DNA of 38,508 bases from Rubrivivax sp. (lineage in GTDB: Bacteria; Pseudomonadota; Gammaproteobacteria; Burkholderiales; Burkholderiaceae_C). Positions within the stretch are counted from its first letter, which is position 1, and the number at the start of each line of letters is the position of its first letter. Shown piece by piece: positions 10,877 to 18,784 of the stretch. The stretch spans positions 1 through 38,508 of the forward strand of contig JALHMT010000054.1 in the NCBI GenBank assembly GCA_022843905.1. The letters run 5' to 3'. Under the pieces are notes generated by a model. That model saw only the letters and a list, made by a program, of their open reading frames with translations, was not told where the DNA came from and made no database searches. The translations under genes and the position numbers were made by a program.

Positions 10877-12595
10877 TCAACGGCAACTGAAGCTGGCCGC
10901 GTCTTCCAGGCTGCCGCTGCCGTTGTAGCGCGCCACCGTGGGATAGGGGCACAGCGGGCGCGTGCGGTTGGCGGCCCAGCCGGCCGGCAGATCGGCGTTG
11001 GCGGCGGCGGCGTTGCCGGGGCCGCGCGCAGCAGCGATCAGGCGCTCCGGGGCCGAACCTTGCTCGACCCAGGCGACCAGCGCACTGAGCGGGTCGAACT
11101 GGTCGGTGGCCGGTCCGCCCGAGCAGTGGCCCATGCCCGGCACGCGGAAGAAGCGCGCGAAGTTCGACGCGTCACCGCCGTTGGCTGCGCGCAGGCCGTC
11201 GTACCAGCGCGCCGTGTCGTCCACCGAGAAGATGGCGTCGCTGACGCCGTGGTAGACCAGCATCTTCGCGCCGCGGTTCTTCATCGCACCCAGGTTGGTC
11301 GGGTCGGGCGGCGTCATGAAGGACATGCCCGACTCGGTGTAGGTCGCATTGGTGGCGTTGATCTGTGCCACCAGGGTGTCGATGTTCGCCCCCAGGCTGA
11401 AGGCCGGGCCGTTCAGGTTGGCGGCTTCCGGCGGCGTCTTGAAGATGTGCCCGACGGCGCCGGAATCCAGCGCCAGCGGAGCGGTGAACATCCAGAAGGC
11501 GATGCCGGCGGCGCCGTGGCCGCTGTCGTACGGGAAGCTCGAGTAGACCTGCTGGCCGCTGCTGGTCAAGCTGCCGCTGAAGCGCGGCGCGATGGCCGTC
11601 TTCTGTGCTGCCGACAGGCAGCTGCCGTCGCGCGCGCCGCTGCAGGTCGGCACGTCGTTGGCGATGCTGAAGGCGGCCTGGCAGGCGCCCGTGTCCTGGA
11701 CCAGGCCGTCGGTGGCGCCGTCCAGGGCATCGCAGCGGGCCAGCACCCTGCTCGACAGCAGGGCGCGTTCGGCGACGGTGAACGAGGTCGAGAGATTGGC
11801 CGGATCGGTGGCCACGGTGATCAGACGCTGTGCGCTGGCGATGTTGGCCACGGCCGCCTTGGGCAGGTTGAAGCCGGGTGCGCCGGCCAGATAGCCGTCG
11901 TACTGGTCGGGGTAGCGTGCTGCGGCCACCATGGCGTGGCGCCCGCCATTGGAGCAGCCGCCGAAGTAGGAGCGGTCGGGGCCCTTGCCGTAGGCCGTCT
12001 GCACCAGGCTCTTGGCCATGGGCGTGAGCTTGCCGACGGCCTGGTAGCCGTAGTCCAGCCGGGCCTGCGGGTCGATGCCCCAGGCCGAGCCCTGGGCGGC
12101 CCGGTGACCGGCGTCGGAACTGAGCACGGCGAAACCCTGCAGCAGCGCGTGCGTGGTGGGACCGCCGCCGAAGCTGCCGGTGGCGGTGCTGACGTTGCCG
12201 TCGATGCCGCCGTTGCCCTGGTGGAAGAAGCGGCCGTTCCAGGCCCGGGGCAGCCGCATCTCGAACGAGATGGCGTAGTTCTGGCCGTCGACCGCGCTGG
12301 TGCGCTCGAACATCATCCCGGTCACCAGGCAGTGCTCCGGCACCGGCTGGCCGGCCACGGTCAGCGTGCCGGCCGCCACGGTGCTGCCCCCGGTGATGCG
12401 GGTGTTGGCCAGCGCCGACAGGCGCCCCGGCAGTTCGGTGCACGTGCCAGACAGGGGCGCGCCCGTGGCGGCACCGAGCTGCGGCAGCGCGCCGTCGCCA
12501 CCGCCGCAGCCCGCCAGGGCCAGCAAGGCGAGTGCGCCGGCGGCGGCCCAGGGCGTTGGCCGACAGGGCCGGTCTGGCATGTCGAGAGGAATCAT
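10877..12595 (-). CDS. Tannase/feruloyl esterase (MHETase) family lipoprotein
   Basis: A 572-aa secreted alpha/beta hydrolase of the tannase family, which cleaves esters of aromatic acids. A lipoprotein signal ends in LLALAGC, followed by a Gly-rich linker. The nucleophile is Ser215 in GGCSNGG, with Asp453 in GVSDAIFS and His490 in GMGHCSGG. Cys214 and Cys491 flank the catalytic Ser and His, as in the tannase/MHETase disulfide. DALDGATDG matches the family calcium site. The ATG at 12595 has GGAG seven bases upstream; 14 in-frame codons further upstream were rejected. It is divergent from a MarR regulator that may control it. The substrate is not determinable; it is shorter than Ideonella MHETase (about 600 aa). 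Confidence 0.9.
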   Translation of the reverse strand: MIPLDMPDRPCRPTPWAAAGALALLALAGCGGGDGALPQLGAATGAPLSGTCTELPGRLSALANTRITGGSTVAAGTLTVAGQPVPEHCLVTGMMFERTSAVDGQNYAISFEMRLPRAWNGRFFHQGNGGIDGNVSTATGSFGGGPTTHALLQGFAVLSSDAGHRAAQGSAWGIDPQARLDYGYQAVGKLTPMAKSLVQTAYGKGPDRSYFGGCSNGGRHAMVAAARYPDQYDGYLAGAPGFNLPKAAVANIASAQRLITVATDPANLSTSFTVAERALLSSRVLARCDALDGATDGLVQDTGACQAAFSIANDVPTCSGARDGSCLSAAQKTAIAPRFSGSLTSSGQQVYSSFPYDSGHGAAGIAFWMFTAPLALDSGAVGHIFKTPPEAANLNGPAFSLGANIDTLVAQINATNATYTESGMSFMTPPDPTNLGAMKNRGAKMLVYHGVSDAIFSVDDTARWYDGLRAANGGDASNFARFFRVPGMGHCSGGPATDQFDPLSALVAWVEQGSAPERLIAAARGPGNAAAANADLPAGWAANRTRPLCPYPTVARYNGSGSLEDAASFSCR

Positions 12596-12670
12596 CGCTT
12601 GTCTCCGCTTGTCTTGATGTGGGGGGTACGCCGTCAAAGCCGCGCTGACGATGTCCGATTCCCAAGGGGG

Positions 12671-12682
12671 AACCAGATGGTT
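12671..12682. promoter_or_regulatory. Small palindrome in the tannase/marR divergent region
   Basis: AACCAGATGGTT has 5-bp perfect arms around a 2-base centre. It lies in the only AT-richer part of the 272-bp gap between divergent tannase and marR genes (12596-12867), next to TTAATCTACTTTTGTATTC. It is a candidate MarR operator but short enough to be chance. No convincing -35/-10 pair was found in the gap. Confidence 0.25.
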
Positions 12683-12867
12683 AATCTACTTTTGTATTCG
12701 GGTCGGATCTTCAGGGCAAACCCGCGACCGTGACCGCGGTTTCCGCGCCAGATGATTCGGCAGCGCCGCTGGTCATCCGCCCGCCCGGAAGCGAGAATGC
12801 GTCGATGCAGAAACCTCGCAGCGCACCACACGACCTCACTCCGGCCGGGCGCCTGGAGGAAGGTCCG

Positions 12868-13287
12868 ATGCACCAGCTGCTGGGGTACCAGCTGGCGCAG
12901 GCCGCCATCGTCACCACGCGCTGCTTCGTGCAGGCGGCGGGCGAGCCACTGGAGCTGCGGCCGGTGGAGTACACGATCCTTCAGTTGGTTTGTGATAACG
13001 CCGAGGTGACGCCGAGCCGGCTCGCCAAGGCGCTGGCCCTCACGGCCCCGGGTGTGTCGCTCTGGCTGGACCGCCTGGAAGCGCGCGGTCTGATCCGGCG
13101 CGAGCGCAGCGTCAGCGACCGCCGTTCACAGCACCTGAACGCAACGCGCGCCGGTCGTGAACTGGCATCCCGGGCCATCGAGGGCGTCCTGCGCGCCGAG
13201 GCCGAGGAGCTGGCGCCGCTGAGCGCCGGCGAGCGGCAGATCCTGCTGGAGCTGTTGCACAAGGTGGCGCGCACGCGCCACCGTTGA
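12868..13287 (+). CDS. MarR family transcriptional regulator
   Basis: A 139-aa winged-helix regulator. It has VEYTILQLVCDNAEVTPSRLAKAL, a recognition helix in APGVSLWLDRLEARGL and the wing IRRERSVSDRRSQHLN. MarR dimers often repress a divergent gene and release DNA on binding phenolic ligands, which would fit the adjacent aromatic esterase. The ATG at 12868 is preceded by GGAGGAAGG and gives the usual family length; an upstream GTG (12730) would add 46 unstructured residues. The last codons lie inside a hairpin that is repeated downstream. That duplication of the gene end is unusual. Confidence 0.9.
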   Translation: MHQLLGYQLAQAAIVTTRCFVQAAGEPLELRPVEYTILQLVCDNAEVTPSRLAKALALTAPGVSLWLDRLEARGLIRRERSVSDRRSQHLNATRAGRELASRAIEGVLRAEAEELAPLSAGERQILLELLHKVARTRHR

Positions 13288-13350
13288 GTCGATGCCGTGG
13301 CGCGCACGCGCCACCGTTGAGTCGCTGGCGGTGGCGCTGATGCGCCACCG
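13264..13350. repeat. Tandem hairpin repeats duplicating the marR 3' end
   Basis: A 28-bp unit (GTGGCGCGCACGCGCCACCG plus TTGAGTCG) occurs at 13264-13291 and again, identical, at 13297-13324. A degenerate third copy (GTGGCGCTGATGCGCCACCG) is at 13331-13350. Each unit contains a GGTGGCGC/GCGCCACC-type stem, and the first includes the marR stop codon. The array lies between the convergent marR and tctC genes and probably acts as a multi-hairpin bidirectional terminator. The period is 33-34 bp. Confidence 0.85.
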
Positions 13351-13358
13351 GCGAAGGC

Positions 13359-14324
13359 CTACTTGCCCAGCCCCATGCCCTTGCCGACCTCGGTATAGAC
13401 GCGCACGCGCTCCCTCATGAAGGCGTCCATGCCTTCGAGCCCGACGTTGACGAGCTCGAAACCGCTCTTGGCGGCCAGCTCCTTCATCTCGGGGTCGGCA
13501 TTCAGGGCGGCGAACAGTTCGGCCAGGCGCTTGCGCGCTTCCATCGGTGTCGACCTCGGCACGCCGATGCCGCGGAAGGCGCCGTCGACCCAGTCGACGC
13601 CCAGCTCCTTGAAGGTCGGCACCTCGGGCATCAGCGGGTGGCGCTTGTCCATCGCCACGGCCAGTGCGCGCACCTTGGTCTTGTTGTTGATGGCAAAGGC
13701 GGTGTAGCTCATCGCCGCGTCGACGTGGCCGCCCAGCACGGCCAGCGTCATGTCGCCGGTGCCCTTGAAGGGCACGTAGGTGGTCTTCACGGCGAACGAC
13801 TGGTTCAGCCGCTCGTGCGCTGCATGGTTGGCGGAGTTCTGGCCCGAGCCGCCCAGGTTGAGCTTGCCGGGATCGGCCTTGGCCACCCTGACGAAGTCGG
13901 CAAAGTTCCTGATGGGGCTGTTCTCGGGCACCACCAGGGCATCGGGCGTGTAGTGGTACCAGAACACCGGCACGACGTCGTCGAGCTTGTACTGCACCTT
14001 GCCTTCCATCGGCTGCAACACCATGTGCGGCAGGTTGATGCCGCCGATGTTCACGCCGTCGCCCGGCAGCGTGTTGATCGTGCTCCACAGCAGCGCGCCG
14101 CCGGCGCCGGCCTTGTACTGGATGATGGTGTCCACCGCGGGGCAGCGCTTCTTCAGCACCATCTGCTGGTGTCGCGCTGACAGGTCGCTCTCGCCGCCCG
14201 GCGGGAAGGCCTGCCAGTACATGAGGTTCTTGTCCGGGCAGGCCTGAGCCTGGGCCAGGGCAGGGGCGAGTGCGCCCAGTCCCAGGGCCAGTGCGAGGGC
14301 CAGCGGGTGATGAATACCGTGCAT
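13359..14324 (-). CDS. Tripartite tricarboxylate transporter (Bug/TctC) substrate-binding protein
   Basis: A 321-aa periplasmic binding protein. A signal peptide (residues 1-27, ending ALAQAQA) precedes the TctC fold. Family landmarks include YKAGAGGALLWSTI, a LNLGGSGQNSANHAA segment, YVPFKGTGDMTLAVLGGHVDAAM and the C-terminal LFAALNADPEMKELAAKSGFE. The family is strongly expanded in Burkholderiales and usually binds carboxylates, including aromatic acids. No TctA/TctB membrane partner is adjacent, which is common for Bug proteins. GGAG precedes the ATG. It is downstream of the intradiol dioxygenase on the same strand, but a 151-bp gap with a hairpin suggests separate transcription. Confidence 0.93.
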   Translation of the reverse strand: MHGIHHPLALALALGLGALAPALAQAQACPDKNLMYWQAFPPGGESDLSARHQQMVLKKRCPAVDTIIQYKAGAGGALLWSTINTLPGDGVNIGGINLPHMVLQPMEGKVQYKLDDVVPVFWYHYTPDALVVPENSPIRNFADFVRVAKADPGKLNLGGSGQNSANHAAHERLNQSFAVKTTYVPFKGTGDMTLAVLGGHVDAAMSYTAFAINNKTKVRALAVAMDKRHPLMPEVPTFKELGVDWVDGAFRGIGVPRSTPMEARKRLAELFAALNADPEMKELAAKSGFELVNVGLEGMDAFMRERVRVYTEVGKGMGLGK

Positions 14325-14438
14325 CGGGTTGTCTCCGGGGTTGATCCTGCGGCCGCCCAGGCCGGCAGCCGATCGCCCGCCACGACCGGGCGGGTGAGCC
14401 CGATCATAGGCAGCAGCGTGGCGCCCGCGATGAGGGTT

Positions 14439-14459
14439 GCGCCGGAGACGGCGCGTTTT
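14439..14459. terminator. Hairpin with T-run downstream of the dioxygenase
   Basis: GCGCCG-GAGA-CGGCGC (14439-14454) forms a perfect 6-bp stem with a 4-base loop, followed by GTTTT on the plus strand. It lies in the gap between the dioxygenase stop (14476) and the tctC start (14324). As the neighbouring genes are on the minus strand, it would act on them as a plain hairpin without a U-run. Confidence 0.4.
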
Positions 14460-14475
14460 CGACGCCGCGGCGCCG

Positions 14476-15126
14476 TCAGGCCTGCACGACCAGCGTGTAT
14501 TCGGCCGACAGCCCGTCGCTGCCCGGCACGTAGGGACGCGTCAGCGCCGCACGGCCGGCGGCCGACAGGCGGTTCCACAGGAAGTCGCGCGCATTGCCCG
14601 GGTCGCCTTCGACGTAGAGCTGGGTGGTCAGCAGCTCCTTCTGGCCGAGCTTGACCTTGGTGTGGATGTGCGGCGTGCGCCCGGAGTAGGCGGCCGGGCG
14701 GATGGTACGGAAGCGGAAGGCGCCTTCGGCGTTCAGCGTGACACGACCGAAACCCTGGAAGGACGGGTCCATGCGGCTGCCGTCGCGCGGGTGGTCGTAG
14801 CGGCCGTCCTCGTCGCACTGCCAGATCTCGACCACGCCTCCCTTCAGCGCCTGACCGGCGGGGTCGACCACACGGCCCGTGACCCAGGCTGCCTGGCCCT
14901 TGCCGTAGCGGCGGTCGCCGTTGCGCAGCAGGTCGAAGTCGTCGTCGCGCGGCATCGCCACGGGGTAGTAGGGCCCTTCGGTCTGCGAAGGGGTCAGGGC
15001 CAGTCGCGACTGCGCCCGGGCCTGGCGGATGAACACCGGCGCGGCCAGCAAGGCGGCGCTGCCCAGCAGCAGGCGGCGGCGCACGAGCGGGGTCGGCAGG
15101 TGAATCGGGGTGGTACTGCGGGACAT
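14476..15126 (-). CDS. Exported intradiol ring-cleavage dioxygenase
   Basis: A 216-aa protein related to the catechol/protocatechuate intradiol dioxygenases, which use Fe(III) held by two Tyr and two His. It shows TPSQTEGPYYP, VVEIWQCDEDGRYDHPRD (first Tyr ligand), RFRTIRPAAYSGRTPHIHTKV (second Tyr and HxH ligands) and LTTQLYVEGDP. Unlike cytosolic ring-cleavage enzymes it has an N-terminal export signal (VRRRLLLGSAALLAAPVF), Tat-like. AGGAG five bases before the ATG fixes the start; a much longer open frame upstream overlaps hpaR and is not conserved. The substrate is unknown; catechol-type compounds or lignin-derived phenolics are likely. Confidence 0.88.
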   Translation of the reverse strand: MSRSTTPIHLPTPLVRRRLLLGSAALLAAPVFIRQARAQSRLALTPSQTEGPYYPVAMPRDDDFDLLRNGDRRYGKGQAAWVTGRVVDPAGQALKGGVVEIWQCDEDGRYDHPRDGSRMDPSFQGFGRVTLNAEGAFRFRTIRPAAYSGRTPHIHTKVKLGQKELLTTQLYVEGDPGNARDFLWNRLSAAGRAALTRPYVPGSDGLSAEYTLVVQA

Positions 15127-15269
15127 GGGTACTCCTGGACAGTGCTGCCTTGCCAGGCAGGCTCGGCGGCCCTGAAACGGCAGCGGGAGTGCAGATCTTG
15201 CGACCGCTGCGTTTCCGGAGTATTGCTGGGGCCATGCGCGTCCTGGCGGCAGACCGGCCCCCGCAGCGT

Positions 15270-15791
15270 TCAGGCCCTGCAGGCGGACTCCTGGGCGGCA
15301 TCGTCCAGCCCGTCCATCGACTGCAGCAGCGCGTCGAGCTGCGCGTAGAGATCCTGCACGGCGCTGCTGCCCAGGTGAGCCTCGATGCGGCGATAGGTCG
15401 CTTCGATCAGCGGTGCCATGCGGGCCACCAGGGCGCGGCTGGACGGCGTGAGGCTCACCATCACGCGACGCTGGTCGCTGTCGTGGCGCTCGCGCCGCAC
15501 CAGCCCCATCTGGTCCATGCGCTGCAGCACGCCGGCCAGGCTGGGGCTGCTGATGCAGCAGGCCTCGACGATCTCCCGCGGCTGCAGCGTGCCGCGCTCG
15601 TGCAGGGCGCGCACGATGCGCCATTGCTGTTCGGTCAGCCCATGCGCCTGCAGCAGCGGCCTGAAGCGCGACAGCACCGACTCGCGGGCCTGCAGCAGGA
15701 GCAGCGGCAGGTTGCGGTGCTGCAATGACGCGGGGGGCGGTCCGTCGGCCCGGCGGGAGCGGGTCCTTCTGGAGAGTGTCGGGCTTGACAT
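15270..15791 (-). CDS. hpaR: MarR-type repressor of the homoprotocatechuate operon (HpaR)
   Basis: A 173-aa winged-helix MarR protein. Core features are LTEQQWRIVRALHERGTLQPREIVEAC, the recognition region ISSPSLAGVLQRMDQMGL and the wing VRRERHDSDQRRVMVSL. HpaR proteins repress the homoprotocatechuate meta-cleavage genes and respond to 4-hydroxyphenylacetate-type ligands. Identity rests on family resemblance (ISSPSLAGVL is typical) and on its position divergent from hpaG1 with a 73-bp shared promoter region. The start at 15791 was preferred over an ATG nine codons upstream that would reach into the promoter. Confidence 0.88.
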   Translation of the reverse strand: MSSPTLSRRTRSRRADGPPPASLQHRNLPLLLLQARESVLSRFRPLLQAHGLTEQQWRIVRALHERGTLQPREIVEACCISSPSLAGVLQRMDQMGLVRRERHDSDQRRVMVSLTPSSRALVARMAPLIEATYRRIEAHLGSSAVQDLYAQLDALLQSMDGLDDAAQESACRA

Positions 15792-15812
15792 GGAGCGGTC
15801 GTGCCTTCTACA

Positions 15813-15852
15813 TTGCACATTGCTAACATCTTAGTAAATAATCTTAAGTCAA
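15813..15852. promoter_or_regulatory. hpaR/hpaG1 divergent promoter with candidate HpaR operator
   Basis: A short AT-rich island in otherwise GC-rich DNA. Plus strand: TTGCAC (15813-15818), 16 bases, TAAATA (15835-15840), about 25 bases before the hpaG1 ATG. Minus strand: a -35-like TTGACT at 15847-15852 for hpaR. Between and over them lies CTTAGTAAATAATCTTAAG (15830-15848), an imperfect inverted repeat with CTTA/TAAG ends that also contains a direct repeat of ATCTTA. A single HpaR dimer here could shut both promoters. Confidence 0.5.
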
Positions 15853-15864
15853 GCGCAGCGCCCC

Positions 15865-16551
15865 ATGCAAGCAGGTCAGTCCATCGACGTCGCACCTTAC
15901 CGCCTGAGCGGCACGGTCTACGGCACCCTGGTCAACCATCCCGCCACGCTGGCGGCGCTGGGGGACGTGGTGCACCAGGCGCCCTACAAGGCGCCGCCGA
16001 AGGCGCCGGTGCTGTACCTCAAGCCGCGCAACACCTTCATCGCCGACGGCCAGGCGGCCCTGCTGCCGGCCGGTGTGCCGGCGCTGGAGGCCGGCGTGTC
16101 GCTGGCCCTCGTGATCGGTCGCACGGCCTGCCGGCTGTCGCTGGACGACGCGCTCGAAGCGGTGGCCGGTTATGCCGCGGCACTGGACTGCTGCGTGCCG
16201 CACTCCAGCTTCTACCGTCCCAGCGTGCGGCTGCGCGCCATCGACCGCAGCTTCGCGCTGGGCCCCGTCGTCGATGCCCGCCGCGCGTCGGCACCCGACG
16301 GGCTGGCCACCCTGCTGCAGATCGACGGTCGCACGGTGCAGGCCGGCAGCACCGCCGGCATGATCCGCGGCGTGGCGCAGCTGCTGGTGGACGTCACCGA
16401 TTTCATGACCCTGCAGCCCGGGGACGTGCTGCTGCACGGTCTGCAGCCGGCTGCGCCGCTGCTGCGGGCCGGCCAGACCGTCACGGTCGAGATCCAGGGC
16501 CTGCCGCCCCTGAGCCTGCCCGAAGCGTCGGCCGAGCAGGTGACCGCATGA
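15865..16551 (+). CDS. hpaG1: FAH-family 4-hydroxyphenylacetate pathway isomerase/decarboxylase, HpaG1
   Basis: A 228-aa fumarylacetoacetate-hydrolase-fold protein matching the N-terminal half of E. coli HpaG/HpcE. Landmarks: GTVYGTLVNHPATLAALGDVVHQAPYKAPPKAPVLY compressed into the first 55 residues (PKAPVLYLKPRNTF), then VSLALVIGRTACRLS and FMTLQPGDVLLHG near the end. The metal-binding ExE of active FAH enzymes is incomplete here (EAGVSLA), as is usual in this half, so it probably works with HpaG2. The pair catalyses decarboxylation and isomerisation of the C8 ring-cleavage product to 2-oxohept-3-ene-dioate. There is no clear Shine-Dalgarno. The stop overlaps the hpaG2 start (ATGA). Confidence 0.9.
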   Translation: MQAGQSIDVAPYRLSGTVYGTLVNHPATLAALGDVVHQAPYKAPPKAPVLYLKPRNTFIADGQAALLPAGVPALEAGVSLALVIGRTACRLSLDDALEAVAGYAAALDCCVPHSSFYRPSVRLRAIDRSFALGPVVDARRASAPDGLATLLQIDGRTVQAGSTAGMIRGVAQLLVDVTDFMTLQPGDVLLHGLQPAAPLLRAGQTVTVEIQGLPPLSLPEASAEQVTA

Positions 16552-17330
16552 AGAGCGCCCGCGTCGCCTACGCCGGAGCGCTGCATGCCGCGGTGCCGCA
16601 CCCAGCCGGCCTGCAACTGGCCGACGGCCGCGTGGTGGCCGAGCAGCAGGTGGTGTGGCTGCCGCCCTTCGAGGTCGGCACCATCATCGCGCTGGGCCTG
16701 AACTACGCCGACCACCTCAAGGAGTTGTCGAAGGAGCTCACCGTCACCACGCGGGACGAGCCGCTGGTCTTCCTCAAGGGCCCCGGCGCGCTGGTCGGCC
16801 ACCGCGGCGTGACGCGGCGGCCGGCAGGCGTGGCCTTCATGCACTACGAGTGCGAGCTGGCGGTGGTCATCGGCCGCGTCGCCAGGCGCGTGCGCGAGGC
16901 CGACGCCATGGCCTTCGTCGCCGGCTACACGGTGGCCAACGACTACGCCATCCGCGACTATCTCGAGAACTGGTACCGCCCGAACCTGCGTGTGAAGAAC
17001 CGGGACGGCGCCACCGCCATCGGCCCCTGGCTGGTGAGCGCCGACGAGGTACCCGATCCGCACGTGCTGCCCTTGCGCACGCTGGTCAACGGCCAGGTGG
17101 TGCAGCAGGGCAGCACGGCGAACATGATCCACCGCGTGCCGGCCCTGATCGAGTACCTGAGCAGTTTCATGACGCTGGCGCCAGGCGACGTCATCCTCAC
17201 CGGCACGCCCGAAGGCACGGTGAACGTGAATGTCGGTGACGAGGTGATCACCGAGATCGACGGCGTCGGGCGCCTCGTCAACACCCTTGTCGGCGACGAA
17301 GTCTTCGGTCGCCAGGAGAACGTCCGATGA
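16548..17330 (+). CDS. hpaG2: FAH-family decarboxylase/isomerase, HpaG2
   Basis: A 260-aa protein matching the C-terminal, metal-binding half of bifunctional HpaG. The divalent metal site is complete: HYECELA (E-x-E), followed by the Asp in ANDYAIRD. GLNYADHLKELSKE and the closing TGTPEGTVNVNVGDEV are typical of the family. It probably forms the catalytic subunit with HpaG1. It overlaps hpaG1 by ATGA upstream and hpaE by ATGA downstream, showing a tightly coupled operon. In enteric bacteria these two halves are one polypeptide; the split form is known from Pseudomonas and Burkholderiales. Confidence 0.92.
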   Translation: MKSARVAYAGALHAAVPHPAGLQLADGRVVAEQQVVWLPPFEVGTIIALGLNYADHLKELSKELTVTTRDEPLVFLKGPGALVGHRGVTRRPAGVAFMHYECELAVVIGRVARRVREADAMAFVAGYTVANDYAIRDYLENWYRPNLRVKNRDGATAIGPWLVSADEVPDPHVLPLRTLVNGQVVQQGSTANMIHRVPALIEYLSSFMTLAPGDVILTGTPEGTVNVNVGDEVITEIDGVGRLVNTLVGDEVFGRQENVR

Positions 17331-18784
17331 TGATCAAGCACCTGATAGCCGGCCGGCACGTCGAGAGCGCGCGTGTCTTCGAGACACGCAACCCGGCCAC
17401 GCAGGAGGTGCTGGCCGAAGTGGCGCGCGGCTCCGCCGACGAGGTCCATGCCGCGGTGGCCGCCGCCCAGGCCGCTTTCCCGGCCTGGGCCGGCCGCCCC
17501 GCGGCCGAGCGCGCGAAGATCATGCGGCGGCTGGGCGATCTCATCGCCGCCCACGTGCCCGAGATCGCGCGCACCGAGACCGACGACACCGGCCAGGTCA
17601 TCGCGCAGACCGGCAAGCAGCTGGTGCCGCGCGCGGCCGACAACTTCCACTACTTCGCCGAGATGTGCACGCGGGTGGACGGCCACACCTACCCCACGCC
17701 CACGCACCTGAACTACACGCTGTTCCAGCCGGTGGGCGTGTGTGCGCTGATCAGCCCGTGGAACGTGCCCTTCATGACCAGCACCTGGAAGACCGCGCCG
17801 TGTCTCGCCTTCGGCAACACGGCGGTGCTGAAGATGAGCGAGCTGAGCCCGCTGACCGCCGCGCGCCTGGGCGACCTGGCGCTGGAAGCCGGGGTGCCGG
17901 CCGGTGTGCTGAACGTGGTGCACGGCTACGGCGCCGAGACCGGCGAGCCGCTGTGCTGCCACCCCGGCGTGCGGGCCGTGTCCTTCACCGGCTCGACGGC
18001 CACCGGCAACCGCATCATCCGCGCCGCGGGGCTGAAGAAGTACAGCATGGAGCTCGGCGGCAAGAGCCCCTTCGTCGTCTTCGACGACGCGGATTTCGAG
18101 CGGGCGCTGGACGCCGCCGTGTTCATGATCTTCAGCAACAACGGCGAGCGTTGCACCGCGGGCAGCCGCATCCTGGTGCAGAAGACCATCTACGCCCGCT
18201 TCGTCGAGCGCTTCGTCGAACGTGCGCGCCGCATCAGCGTGGGCGACCCGCAGGACGAGGCCACCACCATCGGGCCGATGATCAGCGCCGGCCACCTCGA
18301 GAAGGTGCGCAGCTACATCGAGCTGGGCCCGAAGGAGGGCGCCACGATGCTCTGCGGCGGGCTGGGCACGCCCGATCTGCCTGCGCGCGTGAGGGCCGGC
18401 CACTACGTGCTGCCCACCGTCTTCGCCGACGTCGACAACCGCATGAAGATCGCGCAGGACGAGATCTTCGGCCCGGTGGCCTGCCTGATTCCCTTCGCCG
18501 ACGAGGCCGAGGCCATCCGCATCGCCAACGACACCGCCTACGGCCTGTCGAGCTATGTGTGGACCGAGAGCGTGGGCCGCGCACACCGCGTGGCCGCGGC
18601 CATCGAGGCCGGCATGTGCTTCGTCAACAGCCAGAACGTGCGCGACCTGCGACAGGCCTTCGGCGGCACCAAGGCCAGCGGCGTCGGCCGCGAGGGCGGC
18701 ACCTGGAGCTACGAGGTGTTCTGCGAGCCGAAGAACGTGGCGGTCTCCCTCGGCGGCCACCACATTCCCCACTGGGGAACCTGA
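17327..18784 (+). CDS. hpaE: 5-carboxymethyl-2-hydroxymuconate-semialdehyde dehydrogenase, HpaE
   Basis: A 485-aa NAD-dependent aldehyde dehydrogenase that oxidises the semialdehyde formed by HpaD. Catalytic Cys276 lies in NNGERCTAGSR and the general base Glu242 in SMELGGKSP; the Rossmann motif FTGSTATG is present. The C-terminus (AFGGTKASGVGREGGTWSYEVFCEPKNVAVSLG) is characteristic of HpaE. The length is normal. Its start overlaps the hpaG2 stop (ATGA), and its stop shares one base with the hpaD start (TGATG). The next pathway step is the HpaF isomerase. Confidence 0.94.
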   Translation: MMIKHLIAGRHVESARVFETRNPATQEVLAEVARGSADEVHAAVAAAQAAFPAWAGRPAAERAKIMRRLGDLIAAHVPEIARTETDDTGQVIAQTGKQLVPRAADNFHYFAEMCTRVDGHTYPTPTHLNYTLFQPVGVCALISPWNVPFMTSTWKTAPCLAFGNTAVLKMSELSPLTAARLGDLALEAGVPAGVLNVVHGYGAETGEPLCCHPGVRAVSFTGSTATGNRIIRAAGLKKYSMELGGKSPFVVFDDADFERALDAAVFMIFSNNGERCTAGSRILVQKTIYARFVERFVERARRISVGDPQDEATTIGPMISAGHLEKVRSYIELGPKEGATMLCGGLGTPDLPARVRAGHYVLPTVFADVDNRMKIAQDEIFGPVACLIPFADEAEAIRIANDTAYGLSSYVWTESVGRAHRVAAAIEAGMCFVNSQNVRDLRQAFGGTKASGVGREGGTWSYEVFCEPKNVAVSLGGHHIPHWGT

